NCBI GenBank assembly: GCA_023935145.1
Contig: CM043697.1
Coordinates: forward strand, 59,706,001-59,770,000
Source: Bretschneidera sinensis
Lineage: Eukaryota; Streptophyta; Magnoliopsida; Brassicales; Akaniaceae
DNA: 64,000 nt
Direction of reading: 5' to 3'
This document shows positions 31,477-43,517 of this stretch, in pieces. A program made the position numbers and the translations under genes. The notes beneath the pieces were generated by a model, which was given only the letters and a program-made list of their open reading frames with translations, did not search any database and was not told the DNA's origin. Numbering within the stretch: position 1 is the first letter of the stretch; the number at the start of each line of letters is the position of its first letter.

Positions 31477-32517
31477 CAGTGTTGTGAATGGCGTTTTCTG
31501 GGCGCGCCCGGGGTGTTGTCAGGTCAAAACGCCCTAGTGCGTGAATCCTGGGGCGAACCTTTCACAGGGCGATGGTTTTTTGGGTCTGGGCGTTCATCCA
31601 GACCCAGGGCGTACGCCCAATGCAATTTTTTTTTCTCCTGCAATATCAAAACGATCTTAAACAATTTTTGGTTGTTCTTTGTTCTGAGCAAAATCTGAAC
31701 GAAAGAGCAGAGAGTGAGTATCCTTTTTTGAGGGAATAGATACATCTAGATCTGGAAGAAGAGAGAGCATGGTGCTAGAAGCTACTAGAGAGAAACAGAA
31801 AGAAATTCTATGTTAAACAGGCAAGGAACAAACTCAAAATCGCTCATTGCAGACTTTAATGCTTTCAATTTCTATCCTTTTGACTTGCAACTTCAGTGAT
31901 AATAAGTAACAAAATAATTTACACTGACCTAGATCTGTAGAGAAATTCCACAGTGAAGTATGCAACTTGATGAGCAATGAGACGCAAAGTAGCGTTTTTT
32001 TGTACAACTTTGGGATTGTGGAGAGAGAGCAAGCGAGCGACGACTGGACATCAGGAGATGTAGAGGTTAGATTTAATTTGAAAGTTTCATTGCCTTGTCA
32101 TTGTCGGATTGAAGTGTAAATGGGACTTGGACCTTCATGATGATTATGGGTCTTTTTTCAACCAGAAGAAAGAAGATAATGATGGGTCTGATGGCTCATA
32201 TTTAATCAGGCTTTACTATTTTATTTTTCTTTTTGACCAGTGCAATTATTTACTAAAATTGAGCTATATATTTGGGCAGCATATGTAGCTTATCTTCAGG
32301 GTCTGGTAGTTCACGAACACCATTATAGAGTGAAATAAGTTTAAAATTAATATAAAATAAGATTAAAAAATAATATTTTTATTTTATTTTATTATTTTAA
32401 TTAATTAATTAATATTATTTTATTAAAATTTCGAAACGCCCCAACTTTTCAAAAGGCTTACGCCCCAACACCTTGGGGTTTACGCCTCGCCCAACACCAT
32501 CGCCTTTGAAAACACTG
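31477..32517. mobile_element. Non-autonomous hAT element, copy 2 (1041 bp)
   Basis: Starts CAGTGTTGTGAATGGCG and ends CGCCTTTGAAAACACTG. The 8-bp duplication ATTAAAAT (31469-31476 and 32518-32525) is perfect. It lies in the same orientation as copy 1 (29640-30749) and shares the left subterminal GGGCGTACGCCCAATGCA and the right-end block with TTTCAAAAGG and GGGGTTTACGCCTC. Interiors of the two copies do not align by eye. No transposase is encoded. Confidence 0.9.
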
Positions 32518-32525
32518 ATTAAAAT

Positions 32526-33445
32526 AATATAAATTATATAAAAATAATAATTAAAATTTAAATTAATTAATTTTCAAAAAAATTTAATACTTTTATTAAC
32601 TCTCTAGAGCATATGAATTATAATTATAATTTTAAAATATTAATATATAATTTTTTTATTTTTATATTGTTGTAACCTGTAAGTGATTAATTAAATAGTT
32701 TATAGTTATTATTAAATCAGATAACATGTGATAAATATTTATGAAACACAATGATATCATTACAAAAACAACTAGTTTAGCAGTTAAAATTTGTATTTTT
32801 ACTCATTTAAGTATGAGTTCGAGAAAACGCATTTAAAAATACTGGCCCAAATCAATCAAAATGATCTTATAATAATCATTTGTCATGAACTGAATGTTAA
32901 CGGACTAAACTACTTTTTTTTTCATGATACCTTTCTATCAATCTAGATTACCATAGTTGAGGTTTAAAGGTACATTATTAAACTTTTAATTATAGTTTCC
33001 GGTTATTATAATGGAGTTTTTTTTATATAATTTTTCCTTTTTTCCCTGAAAATCTCAGCCAATCAAATCCCTTATCAGGCACTGCAATGACAATAGAGTT
33101 AATAGCCCATGATGATTTCCCTTTGCCCATTCTGAGTTTAAATTTCACAAGACTACCTCGCCAGAAAAGAAAAAAAAAATGATCAAAAGTAATTCTTCCA
33201 CCAAAAGTCCATGAGCAAGAGAAATTTCTGGAACCATTAATGTCTAAGAATATCTATAAATTATCTACAGCTATGTTCTCTCTCTTCAAAAGGTTAAAAA
33301 AGTAAAAAAAATGCTATCATCTTCTATCAAATTTGAGAAGATATTCTCTGAATGATTGAGAACCCAAATTCTCTACACAATACTACCTGTACATTTGCAC
33401 CAGTAAAAGGTCAAAATTGGATCTCACGGCTGCCAAATCAGTTCC
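32526..33445. other. AT-rich intergenic, 3' flank of the glycosyltransferase gene
   Basis: No gene seen. The part near 33445 is probably the 3' untranslated region of the minus-strand gene that follows. Confidence 0.45.
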
Positions 33446-36400
33446 TCAAAAATCCATTAATGTTGAGCTCAAGTTGAGCAGCGGCCCCAACGCAGTAGGA
33501 GAAAATTTCCGTGCAAAGAGGTAACACAATGATGTTTGATCCTCATTATACAAACATTGTGTCCCTTTATTCCTTATCGACTGTATAAAACCTTCTGTAA
33601 TATTAGCTGCCTCATACTTCGCTGGGTGTGGACCCCCCAACGACCAATCAACCCATGTCACGCTCCTGTTCGCGTTAAGGGACCCGTGGAACATGTTGAG
33701 GTAAGTTGGAATGTAATGCTCATCAGGGTAGCAAGCAGGTCTACAATATTTCCTAAAAAGAGTATAGTACTTGATGTCAGAGACTATGTAGGTGGCCACT
33801 TTACGGTGCATTTCAAACCACTGAGACCCTTTCCGCCAATGATAGAGTTTAATATCTGGAAGCATCTTGCGGCTGTAACGTCCACGACCATAACGCGAGG
33901 GCTCATCATATAACTCAACAAAGCTGTGGGCAGAACCGATGAGATATTTGTAGACTGTCCGGAAGTTGTAGACTGGGATGCAGCTCTCAGAAAGAAGAAC
34001 AAACCGCTCATTTGAAAAGTCCAGCAAAGCATTGGCTAGAAGACGCTTCTCAGCATCAGACAGTGTCACAGTTCCCCATTCAACATTCTGAAATTTTTAC
34101 CAATAATAAGATCAGAAAGGAGATACAGGAAGTTATTTAAATGCTAAAAGCCCAAGCCCTCTCTAATACTACAATTACAAACAGTGGAGCATATTCAAAT
34201 GGCATAACAAGAGGAAATAAAATTTGCTTGTATGATGCTTTATTTATTTGAATTGTGAATTAAATCTTACGCATTTATTTGTGCGGAGCCGCCTAAAAAA
34301 ATATAAGAAAGTGTTTTTTTCCCAAATTAAATTAAGAATAGAGATTGTAAATGTAAAACTTTTTCCACTACCAAGCGCACCCTTAATTGTTTTATGTTTC
34401 TTTCCCCTTTCCATGTAAAGGTACACAAGATCATATTAGTTGACGGATACATATATTATTTATGCCTGTGTAAATTCCTATTAACAGAAGAAATGTGTCA
34501 ATCTTCTCAACTCCACCTGTTAACTATTCTACATGATCAATCCAACATATATTCTTTTGACAGAAAACACATCACCTAATCCTTTAACAACAAATTTCAG
34601 CATATGTCAAAACTAAAGCTATGTACTGACACCATGACAATAGAAGGTGAAACTAGAACAACTGGCACTTTAATGAACTTTTACCCTTTTAAAAGAAACG
34701 ATACAAAGCGTGTTGCACTCCACTTGAAAAGCAAGAATCCCCCTCTTTCTTTTTTTACAATTTTCTTCATTACAATTAAAGATCTCCCAAGTAATGGTTG
34801 TTGACATCATACAAACCTGGTTGCCTCTAGGAAACAAAATCTACTACATCAAACAATGATATAAGCATTAGTGGTTTCAGAACATAAATGAATAAGATAT
34901 TTCTAATTCCACATTTATGCAAAGTCAAACAGAGTCCCTTGAGATGCAAAGACCTCTCATTTCTAAGGTATTCTCGTAAGATCAGAGCACCCAATCCAAA
35001 CTATTAGCTGCAGCAGCATAAACCTTATCCAGCAAATTCGATATGCTGCCACACAAATTAGCTTCTAATTATTTTGCAAAATTCATTTGTGATTCACAAT
35101 TTTCTATAAATGAGAAAGATGATGCTTAAACCTTGTGGGTCACTTGGAAGATATTATCATGGCAGGCAAATGGTCCAGCCTGGTTCATCACTACTACAAC
35201 TAGTTTGCTATATAACTTAAATCATAGGTTAACATTCTTCTGTTGACTGATATATTCTCAGAACATAGAATTAAATCCTCAAATACATTTTTTTTTCTGC
35301 TGAATAAATCCTCAAATAGATAAGATATGAGAAAGAGAGGGGGACCTAGAAGATCATTAATCGTTGCAACAAAGTAGCCCATATTTTAAAAGGTTAACAA
35401 CGTTAGCACCTAACTTCTATGAATATTTGAGAAGTCTGTATCTGAGATCACAGTATTTACAAAGTGATTGTGCTTTATGCAGTGGTGAGTCAGGAGACAC
35501 AAATTTCGAAAATATATCTGATACTTCTTTTCCAATATTTAAATAGAAACCAGATTAGTTACACATAGAACGAAGAAGATGATTCAACCAAACCAATGAG
35601 CTGACAAGAAATCTCATGTTATAATACTATCTTCAGAGAGTCCAAGGACAACAGTAGACGTTATTCTCTGAGTGTCTCAAACATCAGGTAAATCCTTCAA
35701 TCTCTTCCTAGCGAAGCTCGCAAAAGAACCCTCTCCCTTTAAAGGTGGTTTTCGTTGAGCAGAGAAATTCTGCTGCTTGAAAGACATTAATGTTATTGCA
35801 AGGAATTACCTATCACCAAGGTATTCGTGAAAACAGAACCCAGTACAGTTAGCGCTTTCTCTTATGAGATCTAGTATCTGAGTGGGAACTAACGCATGCA
35901 GAGGAGCTAATTAATACGGAGATGAGGGCTTTGAAAGGCTACTATCAAGTTTTGAGGATTCTCTAATCAGGAAATTTCTATTAGAGTAACTGATCTCCAA
36001 CGAGGTTCAGCGATGACATTTCCTATAGTCCTTTCCCATAGTTGTAAATCTCCTCAATCATCATCTGAATGAATTAAGGGCTATGAGGATGCCTTGCCCT
36101 TTTTATTGTTTCTTAATTATGAAAAGATGAAAAAAGATTGCTTCATTGATGATAAAGAAGATTGTAAGATTGTGGCCCATAACCATATGCCACAAACTTC
36201 AAACTTGGTCTATCCAGAGATCTATCACCAAGAAAGAGCAGAACAATTATAGATAAATGATTGTATACCCCTTAAAACATAAACAAAGATCTTCAATTAG
36301 CCTACAGCATCCAAAACATCCAAATCAGCTTAAGGGGGGTGGGGGTAATTGAATCCATTTTCTAAAACGAACAACACAAGCTAGTGGAGTGAATCATCAA

Positions 36401-37684
36401 ATTCATCAAAACATAGATAGGAAACTATAAAAAAAAAGTTATCTTTTGGCAACCTCAGCAAAATTATTTGAAATGTAAGGAAATTCATTGAGATACTTGT
36501 TACCTAAGAAAGATCAGAAATAAAAAGAACGAAGAAAAAAGTTCAAACTATGTTCCCATGATTGCTTATTGCATAACACAGTCATAATTTGATTAAAAAC
36601 TTCAAATTTTACTATCTTAAAGCAGCAACATGGATTACAATCTATCCTCCTCCTCCTCATAATCACATCCCTAAACCCTCCTCTTCCACTCTTATAAAAC
36701 CTTTCATCTCAACATTTGGCTCCTGTTCTAAGGAAAAGCAACATGTCTCAGAATATTCATAATAAGTGCCCATATTTGCATCATTGTAAACGCTTTCCTA
36801 ATAAATCATTCCTCAATGTATTTAGAATTTTAGATGTCATGCCATGCCAGTCTGCCAAGATTCACATTGAATACCACTGAAAGTGAATGTTGTTCCCCTT
36901 ATTTCCATTTTCAGAGGCCATGAAGTTAACTTAGAATTCAACAGAATGAATAATACCCAAATAATATTTTTCATGAAACTAATAAAACTCATATTGTAAA
37001 TGAAAATAGACATAATAATATCAACAGAACAATCCCAAATATGAGCATTTTAATGAAACTAAGAAAACCCATCTTGTAGATGAACATAGACATATATAAT
37101 AAAAATATGAAGAATCATACCTGACTTGGGATCTGCCTCCCATAAAAGGGAGAGTCTTGGGATACATTGAGGTCATACCCAGGAGGCGAGTGGACATAAA
37201 CAGAGAAAAGTTTGTCGTGGCCCTTAAAGAACCTCTCCCACAAGGGCAACAAGGGCAAAGGCCCTCTGGTCAAAAACATGAAAGCCACTTTAGGCAATCT
37301 GTCGAAGGGATAGTCTTCTTTGAAGGGAACCAAAGAAGCCCTCCAAAACAACTCCTCGTCAGTCATCCCATGAGTCAGATTCATGGGGCGAACAAAAGTC
37401 TCCATGCTCAAGCAATCAACTTTCTTCTTCTTCTTCTTCTCGTCGCATGCTTTGATGATTGTGCAATTGTTGCTTGTAGGCGTCGACAACATGGCGTGAT
37501 TGCTGGCGAATGAAAGGATCGAAGATTGAGAAGTGAAGTACTGGTTGATGTGTGAACTGGTCGCTAAGCCTATGATTATGCCTCCCATGAAGACCAGCAA
37601 AAACGACAGCGTTTGTGCCATTTTAAGCAATCCCATGGGCTTCTCTGCCTCCTCTTTCTGATCTCCTCCTCTACTCCTACCCAT
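33446..37684 (-). CDS. Family-14 glycosyltransferase (core-2/I-branching GlcNAc-transferase-like, BC10 type)
   Basis: Two coding exons, 37684-37121 and 34087-33446, joined in phase 0 across a 3,033-bp GT-AG intron, give 401 residues, the usual plant length. Residues 1-24 are a short basic cytosolic tail, and 25-42 are a membrane anchor (LSFLLVFMGGIIIGLA), so a type II Golgi protein. A Lys-rich stem follows, and the Branch domain starts near residue 131 (KVAFMFLTRGPLPLLPLWER). Exon 2 starts NVEWGTVTLSDAEKRLLANA and has the conserved FVLLSESCIPVYNF block, FVELYDEP, and the CYPDEHYIPTYLNM and VTWVDWSLGGPHP blocks. The gene belongs to the DUF266/GT14 group that includes rice BC10, which affects cell-wall composition. 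Exact donor and acceptor sugars are not known from sequence. A GA repeat at 37971-37995 lies upstream, probably in the 5' leader or promoter. Confidence 0.94.
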
Positions 37685-37970
37685 CGCAGATTAAATAATT
37701 TATTTGTAATGAAGAAGAAGAAGAATATAGGAAACTTTATTTCAGAATTTTAATTAAGGAAGTAGAAATCGATTAGGATCTCAGTTAGTATTTATTAAAA
37801 ATAAATAAAGGAATCAAATTAGTAAAGGCGGTGTTAGAGAGAGAGGGTAATTGAATTGTGATCCAAAAACGAATCAAATAAGTTGGCGTAATTGATTTTG
37901 TTTTGAAATCGAAATTGTCCTGTTTCTAGAGAGAAGGGAGATTAAATTAAGAGAGAGAAAAACAGGTTTG

Positions 37971-37995
37971 GAGAGGGAGAGAGAGAGAGAGAGAA
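37971..37995. repeat. GA microsatellite upstream of the glycosyltransferase gene
   Basis: GAGAGGGAGAGAGAGAGAGA-type run, on the transcribed strand a CT run. Such runs are common in plant core promoters and 5' leaders. Confidence 0.85.
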
Positions 37996-37999
37996 GTGA

Positions 38000-38554
38000 A
38001 ATTTACGCGGAGAATCAGAATCTGAGAGCGTATTACATAAATCTTACCTTTACAACTTGGAAACTAGTTCTTGTTTGGTTGGTGAAGTGACATTAATCAG
38101 TTAACAGTTGGCATTACTTCAATGAGTAATTGTTGGGTTGACCGGATTTTATAATTTGAAATTTTATTGATAATTTTAAAAAGTTTATTTAAAATATTAT
38201 TTTTAAATTATAAAAATTATTAATAAAAATTTTTAAAACTACTAATAAAATTTTAAATAAATTTTAAATATTAATTTTAAATTTTATTTAATAATATTAA
38301 TATAAATATAAATAAAATATTAAAGTGATCCGATGTCTCATCAGTAACTTTTTTTTAATAACCCCTACCGTGAAAGCTGACCTCGAATTTGGACCCATTT
38401 TAAGGCAAATTGATTGGGCTATTTTTTTTTTTCTTTTGGTCATAAAATAGGATTGGGCTATTTTTAGTCAACCAAAATGATGGGGTGGATTAGGATTCAG
38501 CCAACTTCAACTTTTCAATCTAGCATTGTTGATAAAACAGGTATGGAGAATGCA
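38000..38554. other. Upstream region of the glycosyltransferase gene, AT-rich
   Basis: Promoter-side sequence for the minus-strand gene. The TTTAAAATT/AATTTTAAA-rich part at 38155-38330 is partly self-complementary. No gene seen. Confidence 0.4.
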
Positions 38555-38830
38555 GCTTTGTTGATGAAACAGGCATGGAGAATGCTTCAAGATCCAAATT
38601 CTCTTTGGGCTTAAGTTCTGAAAGGCAAATGCTTTCATAAAGTCACTTTGCCAAATGCTTCATGTATGTCTTCTAGTTCAAACATGTGGAGAGGTATGTA
38701 CAGAACTTTAGACGAGCTTTCTTCAAATATCAAATGGCAAATTGGCAATGGTGAAATGTAAAATCTGTGGGAGGATCATTGGGTAAGATCTTGTCCTTCA
38801 AAACAATTATCAATTCGGGCGCTATACTCC
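38555..38830 (+). pseudogene. LINE reverse-transcriptase C-terminal fragment
   Basis: The plus frame reads ALLMKQAWRMLQDPNSLWA, a stop, VLKGKCFHK, later NMWRGMYRTLDEL, WQIGNGEM, a stop, and NLWEDHWV. This is the region between RT and the zinc-binding domain of plant LINEs, where WxxRMLxxPxSLWAxVLKxKYF and an IGNGxxxxLWxDxW pattern are conserved. Two stops make it dead. The zinc-binding part that should follow is found at 44715-44925, beyond the copia insertion. A local duplication of a 22-bp unit (GATAAAACAGGTATGGAGAA) lies at 38531-38580. Confidence 0.7.
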
Positions 38831-39029
38831 TTCAATTATTTGATGTTTGTTAAAATTACGTTAAAAATACTGTTAAACTAATCGATGTGTTTGGTAAATA
38901 AATTGTGAAGCTATTTTCAAATTTGCAATTATTAAAAAGAGTATATGAGTACTATTTAATTATTTGAAGGTATTTCTTTTATCAAATTGATTTTATTATT
39001 TGTACAATATAAATATATTAATTTTATTC

Positions 39030-39034
39030 ACAAT
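39030..39034. repeat. Target-site duplication ACAAT, left copy
   Basis: Identical to 44341-44345 at the other end of the minus-strand copia element. Confidence 0.9.
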
Positions 39035-39842
39035 TGTTGGAAATCACCTTGACAAGATGCCCAGGTGGTGATCTTCCAAACACCCAAGTCTTGAATGACT
39101 TGTAGAAAGAATTTCAGCAATCGAACACAAGAATAGAAAATCAAAGAAAGAAAGAAGACAAGTAATTTGTTGTCGAGGTTCGGCAATGTGCCTACGTCCC
39201 CGTGAGTTCCTCCGAACTCTCTGCACTATCTCAATGGTTCTTACAAAGTTACAGCAATCCCCTTCAAGAATCCAAGTTCTTGAAGAACCAAGAAGAGAAC
39301 GAGAAAGTGATAGACCTATTACAATGCTTTCTATCAATTCTCTACTAACCTCTCTTCTTTACAACCAGCCTCAATACAAGAGTCCCTCTTGTGTTTATGT
39401 CTCTCACACAATTCTCTCTTGTGTTTACAATGATCTCACAATGTCACAACCTGTGTGGTTCTCTCACACACCTTTTCCACCACTTGAAATGAGGCTAAGA
39501 AACCCTTTTTTATAGCCTCTTAATTCTTGGACAATCTTGTGAATCATTCTTGACCCTTTGATCATGCTCTTCTTTAATCTCAGCCCTTCATCACTCTCCA
39601 AGTGATGCTGTGCATTTTGGTGTGGTGCTGTGTGCTGTGGCGTGACCTGATGCTGTGCGCACACCTCCTGCCTGTGGGCAGAAACTTCCACAGTAGTGTG
39701 CCTGACCTTCCCATGCTCAAAATTGAAGCACACACATGTGTGCAACCTTATAACTTGCTCAACTTTGATATCCCACAATTGGTTTGGACATTAACCAACT
39801 TTAGACCATGTTTGGATATGTTTGAAACTTAGACAAATAACA
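39035..39842 (-). repeat. 3' LTR of the minus-strand copia element
   Basis: 808 bp. Plus-strand ends are TGTTGGAAATCACC and GACAAATAACA. The purine tract adjoining it inside (AAAGGTAGAGATT on the minus strand, near 39843-39857) fits a polypurine tract. Confidence 0.93.
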
Positions 39843-40044
39843 ATAATCTCTACCTTTGTCTAAGAGTTCAAAAACCTGAACCATTGTGCAGAAAGCTTCG
39901 GGATCCAAACTCATCTGGAGTTACCAATTAACCAACTCCAATTCTAAGAAGTCAAAGGTAATGATTGGACCTTCTTAAAGGTAGAACCTTGGTGCCTAAA
40001 TCTGCAGGACTTTTCTCCGTGGTCTTCTTGTCAACATGAATGCT

Positions 40045-43000
40045 TCATTCTGTACCATTTTCCAGAATATAATGATACCGAACATCCATATGCTCCGTCC
40101 CCTCATGGAACACCGGATACCTCCACAAGTGCCCCGCACTTTGGCTATCCAAAGTTACCACCACCTGCTCTTTTAGGACTTCCCATTCGTCCAACAACCC
40201 TTTGCACCCCATAGCCTCCTTTATGGCTTCCGTAGCCGCTATGCATTCTGCCCTGGTTGTTATGAGTGCTACCACTGAACCTCCATGTACCTCAGCAACC
40301 ACTTCATCCCAAGCCAATGCTTTTTTCCGGGATTACTCACACATTTGCTGAAAACATCCATTGCCCAAGAAACACTTGACCTGTTTCTCTTCCTTTCCCG
40401 GATGATTCTCCTCATCCCAAGGATCTTTTGTGCAAGGCTGAGATCCTTCCTCTCGAACTCCTCACTGAGTTGAGATGTAAACCTTTCCATCCTCTTCCTG
40501 CTGTTTCAAACTAACAGCCCATCAATGACATAGGTGAGGATACTCATCATCTTCTCCACCTTGTGTCCAGGTGAGAAAGTTTCTGTGAAACCTATGTCTC
40601 CTCTTCTTGTGAACCCATTCACCACCAGCCTAGCCTTGTTCCGGACTTCATCTCTTGGAGGGCACCCTTCTTTGATCTTGTAAGTGCACTTACATTCCAC
40701 AACTTTCTGATTTCCTGGAATTTTTACCAATTCCCAGAAGTTGTTCTTTCTCAAAGAATCCATTTCTTCCTCCATAGCCAGCTGCCACTTTGACGAATCC
40801 TTACACTCCATGGCATCCGTGTAAGTTTCTTGTTCACTCATCTCTCCTTCTGTCCAAGGAGCTGCTGCATCCGCAGCATCCGCAAACCCACATCTTGAAG
40901 GTGGTCCGACCAGCCTTCTTTCCCGGTCTCTTATGAGCTGAAAGTTCTTCTGACTTGCTACAACATCTTCTTCTTGTTCAGCCTCTTCTTGAGTTTCTTG
41001 AGCTTGGAAATTATCCAAGGGCTCTACCTGGTCCAAACCCTCTTGCCTCATTTGCTCTACCTGAACAGAATCTCCCTTGATGCTATGCTCAACAATTTCT
41101 GAATTGGTTTGCTCACTAGCCCCTGCAGGGTTAGTTTTCTCCAAGTAGGGAAATAGCAATTTATTAAAAATAACATCCCTACTTATTGTGAGTTTAAATC
41201 CTTCTTTTTCTAAGGATCACAACCTGTACCCCTTAGCCCCTTCCCCATATCCTAGAAACACATATTTTCTAGATCCTGGGCTAAGCTTATCCTCCTTTTG
41301 GAGTGCATACGCAGCACACCCAAAAGTCCTATGGTTGTCCAACTCAGGGGGTTTTTCACTCCACAACTCTTCGGGAGTCTTATGGTATACAATCATAGAG
41401 AGTGATCTATTAATCAAACATGCAGCTGTAGCTACAGCTTCTCCCCAAAAATATTTTGGTAACCCGGATCCTATTAGCGTGCACCTAACTTTTTTCATAA
41501 GGGTCTTATTCATCAACTCAACAACTTCATTTTGCTGAGGAGTTTCCACAACCGTCCTATGTCTTAGAATGCCATTTAACCTACAGAATTGATCAAGTTC
41601 TTGGTTAAAAATTTCTAAGCCATTATAGGTTCTTATCCCCTTAACTACTCTACCCATTTGAGTCTCAACCAGCCCTTTCCACACTACTAACTTATTCAAT
41701 ACATCTGATTTATTTTTCACCAAATAAACCCACACTTTTCTTGAATAATCATCAATTAAAGACAGAAAGTAAATGTTACCTCCCTGTGTTGGTGTCCTTG
41801 CTAGTCCCCAAAGGTCCGCATGAATGTAGTCAAGAATGCCCTTAGACTTGTGCACTCCGGTGTTGAAGCTGACCCGATGTTGCTACCCAAAAACACAGCT
41901 CTTACAGAAATCCATTTTTTCTACTTTGTCACTACCAAGTAGACCTTCCTTGCTAAGCACTTGCAGGCCCTTTTGGCTCATGTGTCCCAAGCGAGTGTGC
42001 CAAAGGGCTGCCTTGTCCAGCTCAGCCATCAAGCTTGCTGCTTGATCATTGGTTTCTGTTTCTCCAATCATCTCATAGAGTCCATTGTTTCTTGCTGCCT
42101 TGATCACTACCAAAGATCCCTTGGCCACCTTGATCTTTCTTCCCTCTATCTTGCATATATAGCCCATGGAATCCAGCTGCCCCAATGAGATCAAGTTCCT
42201 CTTCAAATCTGGAACATACCTCACATTTTCCAGCAGCCTTGTGACTCCATCAAACATCCTCAATTGGATGTCTCCAATCCCTCTCACTTGGCAAGAATTT
42301 TCATTCCCCAAGAAGACTCTTCCATCATTGATCTTCTTGAAATTCTTGAACCATTCTTTGTGAGGGCACATATGATGAGTGCACCCAGTATCCAAGATCC
42401 ATTTCCCACTGCCTTTATGCCCCTTGCTCACATCCGAGCACACAACAAGAACATCACCATCTTGCTGTTCTGTTTTTGCAACCAAAGCCTCTCCATTCTT
42501 GGTATGGTTTCCTCCTCTATCCCTTGTCATCTTCTTGCAATCTTTCTTGACATGACCCTCCTTATGGCAGTAGTAGCAGCTCTTCCCTCCAAATCTCAGT
42601 TTGGAATGCATTCTCCCATGGCTTTCTCCTCTACCTCTGTCCCGATAATAGCCATGCATGCTGTTCTGCACTCTCCTATGGCTCTTTCCTCTACCTCTAT
42701 CCCGGTAGTAGCCATACATGCTGCTGTGCACTCTCCCATGGCTTTCTCTTCTACCTATGTCCCGGTAGTAGCCATACATGCTGTTGTGCACTCTCCCATG
42801 GCTCTCTCCTCTACCTCTGTCCTGGTAGTAGCCATGGTTGCTGCCATACCAAGTTGCTGCCCTTCTTTTAAAGAACAGCCCTTTACCACTTGATGCACTC
42901 TTTTTCTTGGCATCAAGATTATCTTGCAACTCTTCCTTAGGATCAAATTTAAAAGCAAATATTCGTTTTCGAAGATACCTCTTATCCGGGAGAGTCTTGG

Positions 43001-43277
43001 TAAGAAACAACTCATCTAGTTTCTTCCATATGACAGTTGGATCCTCCGAGTCTCCGCACTCCCTTGTGACATTATCCGACATATGCAAGAAAATGGTGCT
43101 GTAAGCCATCTTCTTCATCTTGGTCTGCTGGTCCTCCGTTACACTTGCTGGAAAAGCATCATCTTCTCCAATAGCTAAGTCCACTTTCTGCTGCATTAGA
43201 ACCGCCTTGATCTTCCGCTTCTATAGGGTAAAGTCCCCCTTTCCATCAAACTTCTCCACACAGAAATTTGAAGCCAT
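40045..43277 (-). pseudogene. Broken copia gag-pol with partly deleted RT
   Basis: The gag start is ATG at 43277. TAG follows after 18 codons (near 43223), then an open frame runs to 41883. Gag is shortened: the helical capsid part jumps from KEELQDNLDA to KKKSASSGKG, losing most of the usual middle. A 60-bp repeat follows, then the zinc knuckle CYYCHKEGHVKKDC, protease WILDTGCTHHM, and HHCC (ALWHTRLGHMSQ). TAG at 41883-41885 and TGA at 41217-41219 interrupt the integrase stretch (41855-41220; IHADLWG, then TPQQNEVVELMNKT) in the same frame. RT starts (KARLVVNGF, FTETFSP) but its catalytic YVDD core is absent. Pieces of the late RT (KILGM, VSNPGKKHW) and RNase H (ECIAATEAIKEA, DSQSAGHL) follow in shifted frames to 40045. 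It cannot encode working enzymes. Confidence 0.9.
42601..42840 (-). repeat. Four 60-bp tandem repeats within gag
   Basis: Four consecutive units of exactly 60 bp, at 42601, 42661, 42721 and 42781. They encode 20-residue repeats with the pattern GYYRDRGRGESHGRVHSSM, just before the zinc knuckle. The units differ by several substitutions each but keep the reading frame. The repeat is rich in Arg/Gly, Tyr and Ser/His, resembling RGG-type RNA-binding tails. Confidence 0.92.
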
Positions 43278-43504
43278 CTTTTGCGGACAAGATCCCAGAT
43301 TTGTGCACTAACCACAACTACTTTCTTTAACCTCAAGAACACAGATCGAAGATGGATCTTTAACACCGTTCTTGAATCAACCTTCAAGAACTCGACCGAA
43401 TCTTGATCTTTAATTGTTCTTGATTCACCCAAGAAGTTTGATCTTTGATTCTTGGAGTCTTGGCTCCGTACCTTCTACTTCTTGTTCCGATAACCAGTTG
43501 TTGT

Positions 43505-43516
43505 GCTCTGATACCA
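43505..43516 (-). other. Primer-binding site (initiator tRNA-Met)
   Basis: The plus strand reads GCTCTGATACCA; the minus strand therefore has TGGTATCAGAGC, one base from the LTR start at 43518. Confidence 0.93.
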
Positions 43517-43517
43517 C

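Noticed and set aside
39186..39515. 109-codon ORF, repeated at 43669-44043
   Set aside because: It lies in the two LTRs of the minus-strand copia element, so the duplication is that of the LTR and not of a gene.
42264..42893. 209-codon plus-strand ORF with internal repeats
   Set aside because: Antisense shadow of the copia gag tandem repeat on the minus strand.
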